This document shows, piece after piece, positions 1-12,064 of a stretch of DNA of 64,000 nucleotides. Under the pieces are notes generated by a model. That model was not told where the DNA came from and made no database searches. It saw only the letters and a program-made list of their open reading frames with translations. Position numbers and translations under genes: made by a program. Each line of letters begins with the position of its first letter. Within the stretch, counting starts at the first letter, position 1. Origin of the DNA: Corynespora cassiicola (taxonomy: Eukaryota; Ascomycota; Dothideomycetes; Pleosporales; Corynesporascaceae); the NCBI GenBank assembly GCA_022059125.1, contig JAEUWY010000005.1, positions 496,001 to 560,000 of the forward strand. The letters are read 5' to 3'.

Positions 1-412
1 GCAAAGTGTAACGTGCAGTAATCGCGACCCACACGTCGGCGTAGACTAAAACAGTCCTCATAGAGTGACTGGAGGTCAAGGAACCAGAGAACATAATCGA
101 AGAGGATAGAAGAGAAACGTGGCCCTTTTCTCCCCTGCGCGTGTTCAACCCACAGCGCACGAGAGCGGTACTGTCTCGAAGGGCGCAACTGACTTGGGCG
201 CCTGTGCACGGGCCACGCCACTTTCCCAGGCCACCCGCCCGCGCCGAACCCACCCCCCACGTGACAGCGCACCTTCCCTTGTCACGTTTGCGACACCGAT
301 TCACACGGTGAAGGCATGAAACTTGGGGCTGGAGGCGTGGACAATGTACCATGCGCATGTATCCTGAGGCCAAGGGCACGCGTTCAGGCCGACACCACCG
401 CTCTTACCCGCC
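1..412. other. Upstream intergenic stretch at window edge
   Basis: No gene can be supported here. Short ORFs on both strands have no recognisable content. The right end is pyrimidine- and GC-rich and is probably the promoter and 5' leader of the gene starting at 413. Confidence 0.5.
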
Positions 413-1726
413 ATGCCACCGCGACGACAGCTACCCTGGGCCAAGAGCCGCGCAACCAAGACCCAGGTGAAGCCAGCCCCCAAGAATGCATCCAGGACAA
501 AGCCGACATCAGATGACGATGATGGCTTCTTTTCTGGCACAGTCTTGGAACCCTCGCGCAAGGGCAAAGGGCGGGCAGATGTCGACGATTCCGACAATGA
601 CATCTTCGACTATTATACAGCGCCAGGCAACAACCGCGCGCCATCTTCATCGCCGCCAGTTGAAGCAGACATGCCAGAAGTCGAGTTCATGCACAAGGCC
701 GTCAATAGAATCGACCTCCGAGATGATGAATGGATGATGGTGGAAGATGAGCTGCTGCAGACCGCCAAGCTGTTCACACGGCGTGGACACATGGAACATT
801 ACGACGAGCTGAAGAAGAGAATTCAGGAGAGTAAAGCGCTCATGGAAAAGGAGATGAAGGAGAGCCCCCGCCCGGTCGTTCCAGGCGCGAAACCCTCGTC
901 TGATGGCACGCTCAAGGCGAAGATTAGTGCGCAGAAACAAGCCCAGGCGAAGGCCCTCCAGCTGCAGGACGATTCATCGGATGAGGATCTTGATTACAGG
1001 CCAAAGCCTCGAAACAATCCAACATTAGGTAGAACGAAGCCTGTCCCCGAGAAAAACCATGCAAGAACAAGGCCATCTTTGGCATCACGCCGGTCTCCAG
1101 AGCCAGACACCGCATCCGACGACGACGACAACCTAGACACCCCCCATCCACACGGCCGTCCCACCATCACCGCAACCCCCCGCAACCCCCCAAGCAAAGA
1201 CTCTTCCATCTTCGCCAAACCCGCCCTCCCATCCTCAAAATCGCGCGCGACCCCCTCAAGGCCCACTCCCTTCGACATGCTAGACCCCCCTCCTTCCTCG
1301 CCAACCCGCTTCCACAAGTCCCCCCCTTCGTCATCGAGCGGCATAACGCCCCCGAGGAAGGGAAGACCCCTCCCTTGGGACAAGCCGCCAGCTGCTGAAA
1401 AATCCACCCCAGCGCGGTCGGACAAGCGACCCTCGTCGCCGCCCAAGACATCTGGGCCACCACCTGCTTCGCCCTCCACCCCCTCGACTCCAAAGCCATC
1501 CCCGTTCTCCCAGAGGAGAGCAAGGCCCAGTCGAGCATTCGATCTGTTCGACGAGCTGGACCGCAGCAGCAACAGCAGCAACCAGGTCCCCGCGTCCGTC
1601 TCCGCCACGCCAGCGCCCGAGCCTCTGCCAAAACGGAGGCCGAGCAAGGAGATGGACAAGAGTGGGGGCGTGAAGAAGACGAAGAAGGCGGAAGAGATCG
1701 ATGATATACCCAGTTTCTTGTTCTAG
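413..1726 (+). CDS. Hypothetical disordered basic/Ser-Pro-rich protein (437 aa)
   Basis: I do not recognise this protein. It is a single exon starting at an ATG in a good context (cgccATG). The N-terminus is basic and includes PRRQLPW, followed by acidic patches (SDDDDGFF, VDDSDNDIF). Residues about 95-150 (MHKAVNRIDLRDDEWMMVED onward) are the only part that looks folded: a helical charged segment with LLQTAKLFTRRGHMEHYDEL. The rest is Pro/Ser/Lys low complexity, and the C-terminus ends in IDDIPSFLF, which could be a short linear binding motif. The composition suggests a nuclear or chromatin-associated protein, but that is inference. The frame is long and unbroken, and the antisense ORFs over it are shadows of its proline-rich codons. 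Confidence 0.8.
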   Translation: MPPRRQLPWAKSRATKTQVKPAPKNASRTKPTSDDDDGFFSGTVLEPSRKGKGRADVDDSDNDIFDYYTAPGNNRAPSSSPPVEADMPEVEFMHKAVNRIDLRDDEWMMVEDELLQTAKLFTRRGHMEHYDELKKRIQESKALMEKEMKESPRPVVPGAKPSSDGTLKAKISAQKQAQAKALQLQDDSSDEDLDYRPKPRNNPTLGRTKPVPEKNHARTRPSLASRRSPEPDTASDDDDNLDTPHPHGRPTITATPRNPPSKDSSIFAKPALPSSKSRATPSRPTPFDMLDPPPSSPTRFHKSPPSSSSGITPPRKGRPLPWDKPPAAEKSTPARSDKRPSSPPKTSGPPPASPSTPSTPKPSPFSQRRARPSRAFDLFDELDRSSNSSNQVPASVSATPAPEPLPKRRPSKEMDKSGGVKKTKKAEEIDDIPSFLF

Positions 1727-2056
1727 CCGTGTTACGAGGGCAGGCGTTTGGGACTGTGGGGTTTGAAATGTTTTGATACCCAGGTTTGAGGGCTCATGCG
1801 GATGGATCGATATATTTTCAGGGTCATTAGCACGATGCTAATGCAGTTCAAGGTCTAATAAAAGGACATTTTGGTATATTCTACCCTTCTTTAGGGTCTA
1901 CGTGTGCGCTTTTTCCCAGTGACATTTTCTACCCACGACAGTTCTGTGGTGCCTACCTCTGTGCTTGAGAGGACACCATTGGAGTCCTTCATGTATCAAC
2001 CCTAAATAATCATATGCCTCAGCATCTCCGCCACCCTGACCCCATTTTTATACGTC
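1727..2056. other. Convergent 3' intergenic region
   Basis: This is the 3'-3' gap between the unknown gene (+) and the permease (-). It carries AT-rich stretches, including taataaaag near 1857, that could serve as polyadenylation signals for the plus-strand gene. I see no coding content. Confidence 0.5.
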
Positions 2057-4185
2057 TTAGCTGAACAAGTAGTCCAAAACCTTGACGAACCAGTTCTTGG
2101 CGGGCTGGGGTACAAAGTTCCTCGTATACTCTTCGATGCCCTCCAAATCACTGTAGAGATCCACCTCGTGCGCCTTGTGCATCTTGGTCTTCTTAATGAG
2201 CTTCCATCCGATGAAAATCACGGGGAAGACAAAAATCATCATGTATCTATCCAAGAAGTCAGCTTCTCCAGCGCGTATATGTGGGTGGCATGAAAATACG
2301 AAAAACAACTTACGAAAACAAAAACGTTGGGACGTCCCAATTGCCGCTCAAAAACACTGGATATCCCCCGACGAATGTCATTATAAACGTGCCAATCAAG
2401 CCATAGTATGCCGCGTACGGCTGCAAAAAGCCCTTGTACGGAAGCGCGTCCCGATTGATGCCTTGGACCTGGCACGCTTTGTAGAACCGCAGGAACGTAA
2501 AGCACATGACGGAAAAGTTGATGAGCTGGCTGGCCGTCACCAGATTGACGAACCACTGCAGAACAACAGCCGAGTTCTCGCTCAACTGCAAAAACGAAAG
2601 CAGAGCGATGACCAATACCACGCCGACGCAGTAAATGGGCACACCGTTCCTGTTGCACTTGGTGAGGAACTTGGGCGCCTTGCCCTCGAGCGCGAGTCCA
2701 AAGAGCGAACGCGACGCGCAGTACACGTACGAATTTCCCGCGGAAAATGCCGAGGCAAGGACCATTGCGTTGACAATGTGGGGGAGCCCGCTGATGCGGA
2801 GCCGGTTCATGGCGACGACGTAGGGAGACGCTGCCGCGCCGGGCTTGCCGCTCTCGAAGGCGTCCTTGAGTTCCTGGTCGTTGTAGGGCACGTTGATACC
2901 GACGCACAGGCTGCCTAGCACGAAGAAGAATGTCAGGCGATAGAAGACGGCGTTGTAAGCGCGTGGCATTATTTTGCGCGGATTCTCCGCCTCGCCGGCT
3001 GCCATGGAGACGTAGTCAGGGCCTGCAATAGTGAAGGAGGCGAGGATTAGACACTGCAAGAATCCCAGGAACCGGCCTAATGTCCCCTCATAGTAGAGTT
3101 CTGCGAAAGATCCTGGGTTATTCCAGTATCGAAATCCATAGCGGTCGTTGATCGGGTTGCCGCCGAGCATAGCAATGAATGTGAAGATGATCAGGCCCAC
3201 GATGAGGAGCACCTTGCCCAGGGCTGCCCAGAACTCAGTTTCGCCGTACCATTGGACTGCCATAAGGTTGATAACGCTGTGATAAACGTTAGACTCAAAG
3301 ATTGTGTTTGAACTATATGGGCGCATGAGTGTGCTACGTACGCATAGAGGACGATGGTAATTGCAATAATGCCTATTTCCTGGTTAATTTGGCTTTGGTT
3401 ATGGGGATTTTGGTTTCCTTACCACCTGCAGGCACAACATCGCTCCAAAAATGGATGATAACATTACAGGCCACGATCTCGAACGGGACTAAAGCTGCTT
3501 CGAAGACGAAGAAATTCCATCCTGCAGCGACTCCAAATGCGTCATCTACAAAGCGACCGGCAAATCGAATGAAGGGTGAAGATATGGGAAGATATGTGAC
3601 CATCTCAGCCATGCCTAAAATCTGCGTAAGTACATGGCTTTTTTTTTTTTGCGCATTGGGGCGGTCTCGAGAGTTGATCAGTCGCTTCTGCAATGTGGAT
3701 AGACTGCTGGGGCAAGACTGCAATTGGGTAGGCTGCTTCGGAAATCACAAGATAGGTGCCTCACATAGTGTAACCGCCAGGATGAAGGTGCACCTGCAAA
3801 ATGTCAGCTTGTGCGAACAATCGCATAATCGAATGCGTTCGCTAGCGATTGGCGAGATGTGAAATGAGGGCAAAATAGTGTCGAAACATCAAACGAAAGC
3901 AGCATACCAGATTGTAAATGCAATGAATAAGCTCGCCGGGCCGCCATTGATCAAGCCGCGACCAATTTGCACGTAGAGAGCAGTGCCGATTGTGCCACCG
4001 ATACCAATAAGCTGTATGTGCCGAGCTTTGAGCTTTCTGTGTGTGGAGTCGTGAACTGTTCTCACAGAACCGACAGACGTGCGACGCCCTTCAACTTCGT
4101 ACTCGGGTTTTTCTGGGTCGGTTGGGATGGTCTTCTCCCCTCGATAAATATCAGAAGGGGAGTAATCGACACCAGAGGATGCCAT
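2057..4185 (-). CDS. Amino-acid permease, YAT family (APC superfamily)
   Basis: A plasma-membrane amino-acid/H+ symporter of the fungal YAT (GAP1/DIP5/AGP-like) type. I derive six exons: 4185-3908, 3793-3765, 3614-3423, 3372-3342, 3276-2314 and 2246-2057. All junctions are GT-AG and keep phase, giving 560 aa. Family hallmarks are the cytosolic RHIQLIGIGGTIGTALYVQI at TM1, MAEMVTYLPISSPF, the WNFFVFEAALVP segment, TIAGPDYVSMAAGEAENPRK, and the C-terminal VDLYSDLEGIEEYTRNFVPQ. About 12 hydrophobic segments are seen, and the length is normal for the family. The longer frame back to 4203 begins with TTG, so the ATG at 4185 is preferred. The substrate cannot be told from sequence. The 29-nt and 31-nt exons are unusually small, but both restore conserved permease sequence. 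Confidence 0.93.
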
Positions 4186-7059
4186 TGTGGTAGGAGCAGA
4201 CAACTAAAGTCTCGATGTCTAGAGAATGGCCTTGAGGAGTAGCGAAAAGAACTGAATAATGAATTCCATGTGCAGGCTGTAGGAACCGATAAATATAAGC
4301 ACTGTTGGAGCGTTGAGGTGATCACGCGCAAGGGTCTTGAAGGTGGAGGAATCCGCAAGATAACGGGCTCCGCGTCGCAGAAGACAAGCGGCAGAGATTT
4401 GTGCAGGTGGCCGATAGATATGCCTCGCCGATCTAGCGTGGAGGGTGAACTAACAGGATTTCCGGAGAGATGCTGTGGAGCTGCAAGCCTAGGCCAGACC
4501 CTTAGCTTTGTCCCTCCTTCCGTTCCCTAGAAGTTGGGGTTGATCATATCGGAGGGCCAATGAGGGATTAACAGGGCGCTTCTTGCGATCGCCCTGGCGT
4601 ACGTAGCTCTCGGTGCCTCTCTGCCCGCTCACCGGTACGTTCAGACACAAAAACTCGGCTACGGGAGGCTGTGCTTCGGAAACATGTGCTGAAAAGAGCC
4701 ATCGGTAAAGTGGGAGAGCATGGTGTTTGCTGGGTCGGAGATACCCCGCTAGCCACTTAAGCGCTGCTGATAAAAGCGCGTCTCCACCAAGTTCTGGCTC
4801 CCATCTTCCATGGCTAGAGCTCAATTGATAACTCCAACGCATGCGTGAGTGCTCCGGATTCCAACATAGAATCGCGCACATATCAGTCAGTCAGTTGCAT
4901 GGCGACGTCGCTTCCACAAAAATGGCGCCTGCTTTGTCGGCCACTCCGATCCTTCATGAAGGGGCCACTCCAACTCTTGACTATCTTGGCTCTTGAGCTT
5001 CTCCCCAATGGCATCGTGTTTGGGCTGTTCCGCGCACACGGCATAGACTTGGCACCTCCGGCTGACGATTGGCTTCTGTCTTCGCCCTCTTCTTTCCCGC
5101 CACGGCTTGTCTCGACTCCGCACTGCTTGTCTTTTGATGTTCAGCCTGGCGCAATTCAAACGGCTGCTTTAGAACTCCGCGGGGCATGTCGGTTCCTGAC
5201 TGTCAAATTCTTCCACACAGGCAGGTTAGAGGGTGCACGTATGTTTGTAAACAGATCCGCTGCCTTGTGGAATTATCCTGTCGCCATCGCATTGCCATGT
5301 GATGCCTAAACGCCCCCGCGGCGCATGCCGCAGTTAGGATACATTGGGTCGCCATCGGATGACCACACTTACCCAATCAGGGCCGGACTGGGGTCTATTG
5401 TCTGGGTAGCCTCACTGGCAACCCGTCGACGTGAGAAGTCCCACCCCACGTTACGCTGACACCATTGTCAGCCAGTTATTCAATGTCTAATCGCGCATTT
5501 GGCCGTTGCGAAGGGTTCCTATTACTCGATTTTCCGGTCAGAGCGCGAGATTCGGCTTGCAATGTTGCCGACTGTCTTTCCGTTCATTCAATGTGGGGCA
5601 TCCAGCTACCAAGGGGCTCCGTAGAGGTGCCGCTGCACCTCGGACCTTCGATGTTGTGTATATTCTCCGAGAACAGGCCCGATCTGGGGTAAGCACGCCA
5701 TCAATGTCAGGCATTTAGGGTGATCGAAATCGAATTAGCTGATTTCTATATGTATTAACGTTACGTACCAAAGTGTCATGCAAGTACCTGCAGGTTGATC
5801 TCCCGGGGTTTTGGTCGATTGCCTAGGAACCTTACATTTATGTATGTCGCAGGAAGCAACCACAAGCACAGATGTCGCAGTGCCAAATCAAGGCCAAGCC
5901 TAGGCCATGCAATCCAGAGGGGCCTGCGGCAGGGTGCGCGGGAGGTATGGATTGACGGCCGCGCACGTTGCTGGGCCGCGATGGCACCATTTGGTGTAAG
6001 TATCGCGCTATACCAAGGAATCATTGCTTGAGACAAACTTCATGTGAAATTAAACCGAGCCAAATGAAGCGGTAAAGATTCGAGACCGAGATTGCTGCGC
6101 CTGGCTGGAATGTAGCTGCCGGCACGCGTTGAATCGAAGTTTAAACTACCTGGGTATGAAATGTCTTGACGGCCTAGTTATCGCGAAGGCAACATCCATG
6201 TGGAAAGAACGGACCGACAGTCTACAACTAGGAAGGAGCGCTGGGTGAATGGATAACTGGTATAACGACTGCAATGATATCTAGGTATGATTCCGTGAGG
6301 TTCTTGCATGTGCAGCAAGCGGGGAAAACTATAAGATTATAAGGCCCAGAGGTTACCCAACAAGGAAGGGGTGACGGTTAAGATGCTTTCAATGTTGCCA
6401 GTAGGGTGTGAGGGCTTACCTCGGCACTAATTGGTACCTCGTACCTGGGGTCTAGCATGGTGCTTGGCGGATCGCCAGAAGGATGCAAAACGTTAGCCAG
6501 TACAGAGCACAATGTTAAGCATCGATCTGAGTTCGTGAGTAGTATAAGAGAGAAAGGTTCTCGGAATAGGGTGAAGTCCGTCTATGAAACTTGGCTGCTC
6601 AATGATCGGTTGGCTTTCGGCCAGGTCTTGTCAGGCAACACCACCCTGAACATCACTGGTCAGGACTCTGCGAGATCATTTTATGACATCTCTCGCTCAT
6701 TGGGCCTCGTATTTCATGTATTCGCTAGGCATGAAGTGCGCTGTCATTCAAGGTTAACTTGCGCCCCTTCGTGACATACCTTTATCAAAAAGGCTCAGGT
6801 CCACTTCTGTGTAGAACCTTGGTGAAAAAAATACAAGACGCTATGATTTTATTAAAAAGATTTCTTACTAGTGCCTTTCCTTCCCATGATCGTTTAATCT
6901 ATGTCTAGCTAATATCGTAAAAAGGGGAAATGGTTACAACAAACAGGGGAATTCGAAAACAAAATCCGACATCCATGTGGGATGAAGGGTTAACCGTCTC
7001 CATGCCTAAGTCAGAGCTCACGAAGAAAAACCGCTAATTGAAATGAAGGCTGTTCGCAC
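4186..7059. other. 2.9-kb intergenic region, no supported gene
   Basis: This lies upstream of the permease and downstream of the RTA1 gene. ORFs on both strands (for example 4845-5309 + and 6457-6774 +) have no recognisable domain and no splice pattern that extends them. The part next to 4185 should hold the permease promoter. Composition is mixed with scattered AT-rich runs near 6,780-6,960. I see no terminal repeats or transposon remnants. Confidence 0.5.
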
Positions 7060-8011
7060 TCAAACAACATGGCCTGGGCCATGTGCCGCATACTTGTGGC
7101 CCTCTCCAACAGCTTCCGGGGGCTGAAGTTCGACAAAACTGTTTCTCCTGTTCTTCCCCTTCAGCATTATGGCGATATCTCCCGGATGTACAATGTTCAT
7201 GGCGACCATGACTGCAAGCATGAGGACGGCATCAAAGATGTACAGGAATACTTCGTGGCTCATGAGGTAACCCTCGTTCCCCTGAATGTATTCAATGACT
7301 AGCGAGCATAAGTACGTATCATGATTTAGGGAGCAGAGTCGACTTACCTCTGAAGATGGATCGTATAAGAATCAGGATCGATGTTCCATACAACACGTAA
7401 AGGTGCTTCCTCCAAGTGATTTCTGGGGCGAGCTTGGGAAAGTGGTTACGGCCGCGGTATTGGAAGAGGAGGGAAACGAGGACAAAGAAGCCAAAGAAGG
7501 CAATTTGGACGAACAAACCACCTAGTATGACGTTCTCGCCCAATTGCTGTTGGTCTTGATCGTCATCGGATCCTGCCATGATGCCACCGCCAGCGCCCTG
7601 CATCAGAAGACTAATGACATCTCCACCAACGAAAATCTTTGTGAGCCAGGCTGGTCGAACCAAGGCGAAGGGTTGTCCGTCAGTGAGGATGATGATTCTA
7701 GCAAGAATCATATAGACTGAAGCGGCGTAAAAGGCGGGCGCGAGGAGGAGCAACAGCGTCTGCATGATGAAGGCCGTTCGGTCTTCTTGATCTTGTGAAG
7801 AAAGTACACGCCCTATGTAGCCGACAATTTCGCACCAGCCTCCGATCAAGAATGGGATAAAGAACCATGCCCGCTTCCGGAACGACTGGAACATGTGAAG
7901 GAGGGTAGTCACCGAGAACAAGACCACGAATATGATGGCCGCTGCCAGAGATGGCTCATATCGATAGTACTCGAAATCGTCCGTGTCGTTGAAGTCCTCT
8001 GATGATGACAT
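7060..8011 (-). CDS. RTA1-like seven-TM membrane protein
   Basis: A member of the fungal RTA1 / lipid-translocating exporter family (Rta1, Rsb1, Rtm1), multi-spanning proteins linked to resistance to toxic lipids or amphiphilic compounds. There are two exons, 8011-7348 and 7298-7060, joined by a 49-nt GT-AG intron; the product is 300 aa, normal for the family. Family features are YRYEPSLAAAIIFVVLFSVT at TM1, GGWCEIVGYIGR, the LLLLLAPAFYAASVYMILAR segment, and GDVISLLMQGAGGGIMA. The second exon supplies the last TM (FDAVLMLAVMVAMNIVHPGD). The start is the ATG at 8011 before the acidic, extracellular-type N-terminus. The actual substrate is unknown. Confidence 0.92.
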
Positions 8012-8835
8012 TCTAGGTTGGTGCGAAGAAACAAGAGAACGTTGCGCAGATTGTGGGTATTGATCAAAGCAAAGAAGCTCGATTTTCTAGAATACAAAAG
8101 ATGTTGAAAACAGAGATAAATAGCTGGATGGTCAAGAAATTTGAAATCCCAAGGGGGCTTAGAAGTACCCAGGAATGACACAGCTGCTTATCTCGGGTGA
8201 CGGCTGCTGACAAGCCCGACAATTGTATCTTTAAGTCTACAGTCGTGATACACGGATTAGCACCTGCTCACATTCTATTGGCCGCCGCTCTCCGAGGGCT
8301 TTGCGACGCTTCGCAAGCCTCTGGCATGGCAAAGCCTCGTCCCAAGACAAGATGAGGCAGCCGTATACGTGTATGCTGACAACGTATTGGCTGCGTACAG
8401 TTCATCTCACGGTAGCTTTGAATGCGGACCTTGGAGATTGAGGACAAGCACCAGCTAGTCATGAACCAGGCGGGGCGTGGCAGTCCGCCTAAAATTGATG
8501 TTTAGTCGGTGCTCCAGTCTGAGCCAGCATGCGAGAAGCAAGCGCCCCCGGCATGTTCAAAATGCGAGGTTGGTCTGTGCAGTGCGGTAGACAGCCAATC
8601 ACGGGAATCTAAGAGCGAGGATTACCTACTCGGGCCGGCAGGCGAGACGTCAGTCTGGGCACCGCCTCAAAGCACCAATGTCATAGTATGCGCAAGTACC
8701 GTACCACGACTTCTTCTATTTGTCGATTCCCCTATTCACGGTCCAACAAGTCTTCCACGAGGGAAATCCGTGCCAACCGCAGTGTCAGGTGCTGGGTATC
8801 GCCAGGGTACTCATCGCGCCATCAATCCTCAGCCC
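8012..8835. other. Divergent promoter region, RTA1 gene / Zn2Cys6 regulator
   Basis: About 0.8 kb lies between two divergently transcribed genes: RTA1-like (-) and a Zn2Cys6 regulator (+). The frame of the regulator is open upstream to 8509, but that stretch shows no conserved content, so I treat it as leader. Head-to-head placement makes it reasonable to ask whether the regulator controls its RTA1-like neighbour; this is inference. Confidence 0.45.
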
Positions 8836-10621
8836 ATGAAGACAAGGAGAACTCACAATAAGACGAGATTTGGCTGTGGGGATTGCAAACGCAGAAGAAT
8901 CAAGGTACTTGACTCCTACCCCCTTGTCTCGCTGTTTTCTTCCTTCTGGGAGACCCGAGTTCTTCTGACATTGCGGCGATTGGATATGACGACGAGGTTG
9001 CCTCGTCCGGTCCATGTCAGATGGTGGACCAATACCGGCGGTATCAACGCCACAATGCCCAGGCCCTGGAAACACACCCGTTCCGCCTAGCAATTGCTTT
9101 GGCGAAATGAGTCCGTTCATGCATTACGGCACACGTGCTATTCCGGGAAGCTGACCTATGCGGTAGTGTGACGGCAAACATCCAAGATGTGCCAACTGCG
9201 AGAAGAAGGGCCTGGAGTGCAGTTTTCTCCTCCTTGCTCCGGCTTCGCGTTTGACATCGACATCAACGTCACCTACATCAACCTCGCCTCTTTCAGCAAC
9301 ATCCGCAACCTCATCGAGATCCACAGACCTCGCCACAGTACCGAAGAAACCTTACGAAGTGCAAGTATTCCGGCATAGCCCGCGATCATCAAGATCACCC
9401 AGTCCTCGCAGAACTCCATCGCCCGCTTTTACGCTTTCTGACTTTGAACTACCCCCCTCGTTTTCCATTCCCAAATCTCCAGAGGTGAATGATGTATGGA
9501 AGGAGTGCCGATCATGGCTTGCTCCAAGCTTACAGCCAGTACTCTCCCACTACGAGTACACCACCAGTCTCACTCTGGCGACAGATGATCCTGCAAAAGA
9601 AGCCTGGAAAACCTTTATCCCCGAGATGGCATCTAACCACCGCTATCTTCTCCACTGCGTGCTAGCTGTAGCATCACTGCACCTGGCTAGGCTGCACGAT
9701 GACAAGACCATGAAGGCCGAAATGACTGCCACGGCTGCCACACAAATGAACAAGGCACTCCTATTATATCGGCCAGCCCTTGAGAACCTCAATCATACCA
9801 ATTCGGCCGCGCTATTTGCATCCTCAGCACTCACTGCCGTGTATTTCTTCCGGACGACCGTCATCGACTTCGAGGCCATTTTTGCAAGCGTCCCTGGTGG
9901 TACATCAACCCCCCCTCCCGTCGTCGTTGACAAGATGATACAATGCGTCTTGAAAATCATCTGGGGTTTCCGTGGGCCGGCCGCCGTTTTGCGCCCCAAC
10001 CCAGGCTACGAGTGGTCGCTCGACCGCAGACTGCAGCACATTGCGACGCGCAAGTGGTGGCCGAGGAAAAGAGTGCCGGCGACGCAACGTGCGCTGGAAG
10101 AAGATGCGCGACTATGCAAGATTGAGAGACTATGGATGCATCCGGGACGCGACTATGAGGAACATTTCAAGATGCTGGCTCGCCACCTGAATGACCTGAG
10201 GGATACTTTTGCCCTCGTGTCTCAGCTCACCCTACCGTCCAGTGAATTCCCCTCCATGACGTCGATCCCGTACTCGGTCGACGACACGACCGATGGCTTC
10301 CTCAAGGATAGAGGCGCCGTGTTCGTCTGGCCTACCCTCATCTCCAGCGAGTTCATAGACCTGGTCGTACAGAAGAATCGGGAGGCCCTCGTCATCGTGG
10401 CACACTATGCCATCCTCATAGGCCGGGTGAGAAACGTATGGTGGGTGGAAGGAATAGGGCCTCACTTGTTGGTTGCCGTGGCCATCGCCCTGGGGCGGGA
10501 GAATTGGCATTTGATCGAGTGGCCGGTGCAGGCTTTGGGGGTCGATTTGGAGAATGCATTCGGCTCGCGCAGGGACAGGCTGGAGGGCAAGCCGGGCGAG
10601 ATGCACATGGACGTCATTTGA
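8836..10621 (+). CDS. Zn2Cys6 transcription factor, UPC2/sterol-uptake-regulator-like
   Basis: A fungal binuclear-cluster transcription factor of 507 aa. Exon 1 (8836-8904) encodes MKTRRTHNKTRFGCGDCKRR plus RIK. Exon 2 (9167-10621) continues CDGKHPRCANCEKKGLEC, completing the six-cysteine cluster. The 262-nt intron is long for this window, but its position within the cluster is a common one for this class. After a Ser/Thr/Pro linker, residues about 95-200 (VLSHYEYTTSLTLATDD, LLHCVLAVASLHLARLHDD) resemble the C-terminal fungal_trans_2-type domain of UPC2/ECM22-like regulators. The ATG at 8836 sits 11 codons before the cluster, as usual. Target genes are unknown; the divergent RTA1-like gene is the obvious neighbour to consider. 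A second small exon inside the long intron cannot be excluded. Confidence 0.88.
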
Positions 10622-12064
10622 GGATTGATGTACAACGGTGGGCAGCCGTGAGGCCCGCGATCAAGTTTGCATGGGCGAATGTATAACAGGCACGACGCAT
10701 GTGTGGTGACTCAGGAGATCTCTATTAGAGGCTTTGCATCATGACCTAGATGGAAAAAAACGAACATACAATCAAAAGCGGATGAGATGAAGCTAAGAGC
10801 CGATATGAGGACCCGATCAATAAGTGATCCAAAGTAACGCCGGAACAACGCTCGTGTGGATTGGACTGAGCTTTGCGAGCGCGAGTCCGCCCGGGACGGC
10901 ACGGCTGCCTCAATGGCGCAAACAGGCTACCCCGCAATTATGCGTCACGCACGGTCCGCACGCACCCGTGAAGACCTCAACAGGGGGCAGCCCACACATC
11001 TCATGTCCATCGGCACGCCATTTGTATTCTTTCTGAATAACGCTGGTCTATATATTTTTTTGTTGGAAGATTCTGTTACCTGTAACGGGTCTTCGTCAGA
11101 AGGTGCACCGTCATCCACATGCTCATGCCAAGTCTACACCCTGGCAGGTGCCCAGTTCGAGTCCTTGATTGGACGTCCCACTCAAGCGGGTAACCCTTGA
11201 TGCTGGGTGTCCCTAAGCAATGAATACAAATGACGAGGGAAGAAATTCTGCAGTCGCGTATTCAATCAGGGACGGCGGCGCTGGAATACACTTGCTAGGG
11301 TTGGAATGGGTGTTGTGGGCTGGTGTATCGACTGACTTTTTGCATTTTTTTGCAATCTTTTTTGCCCAATCTTACCTTTATTTCCTGGAGAGCCTGCGAC
11401 GCTGCGGGCCATGGATGCTTTATTTTCACGCTTACTTATAATTCTTACCTACATACCTAGGTATATATGTGCCTTCTATATCCTACGTATTTATCGTGCT
11501 CTCTGCACTTGCCTTCCACCTCCACACCTGCCACACACGCACTATGCCTTCCACATCAGAGATCCCCACCTGCCATGCCCTCCCATATCTTTCCGTTTCT
11601 CTCTCTTCTAGTTATTTCTCGTTCCCTTCATCCAGGAGTCGACCTGCTTCATTCTCCACTCCGCAATACACAAAGGAGAATCGCATTGCCATTCAGCCTT
11701 ACCATTGTAAAGTTGACCGGATATCACCGTTACTGTACGCCGTGACTTCCAACAAATTCAAATTAAATAAACAAAAATTTCCATAACTATTGTCTCTGGT
11801 CTTTTACAACTTTTCAAATCGCTACCTTATAACGGCACTAAACTGACATTAATGGCGTGGAAATCACCGACGGAGCGCCTGTTTTTACTCTGGGCCCGAG
11901 TTTATTCAGTTCTTTCACCAACCCTCTACTTCAGTTGAAGATACCACACCCCGTTTCTAAGTCACCGGGGGATTCTCAGCCTCAGTGTCCTTAAAGAAAA
12001 GAAAAGCGCTTCTGCGGCGTATCCAGGTCCAGGAGCATGGCGTATTCCCCAAAACAAGGCCTTG
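10622..12064. other. 1.4-kb intergenic region
   Basis: I see no supported gene. ORFs at 11220-11786 (+) lie in a pyrimidine-rich, AT-rich stretch with no domain content. The left part should contain the 3' end of the Zn2Cys6 transcript. Confidence 0.5.

Noticed and set aside
994..1659. 221-aa minus-strand ORF
   Set aside because: Antisense shadow of the Pro/Ser-rich part of the 413-1726 gene.
2175..2918. 247-aa plus-strand ORF
   Set aside because: It is antisense to the amino-acid permease exon 5/6 region; its translation has no domain.
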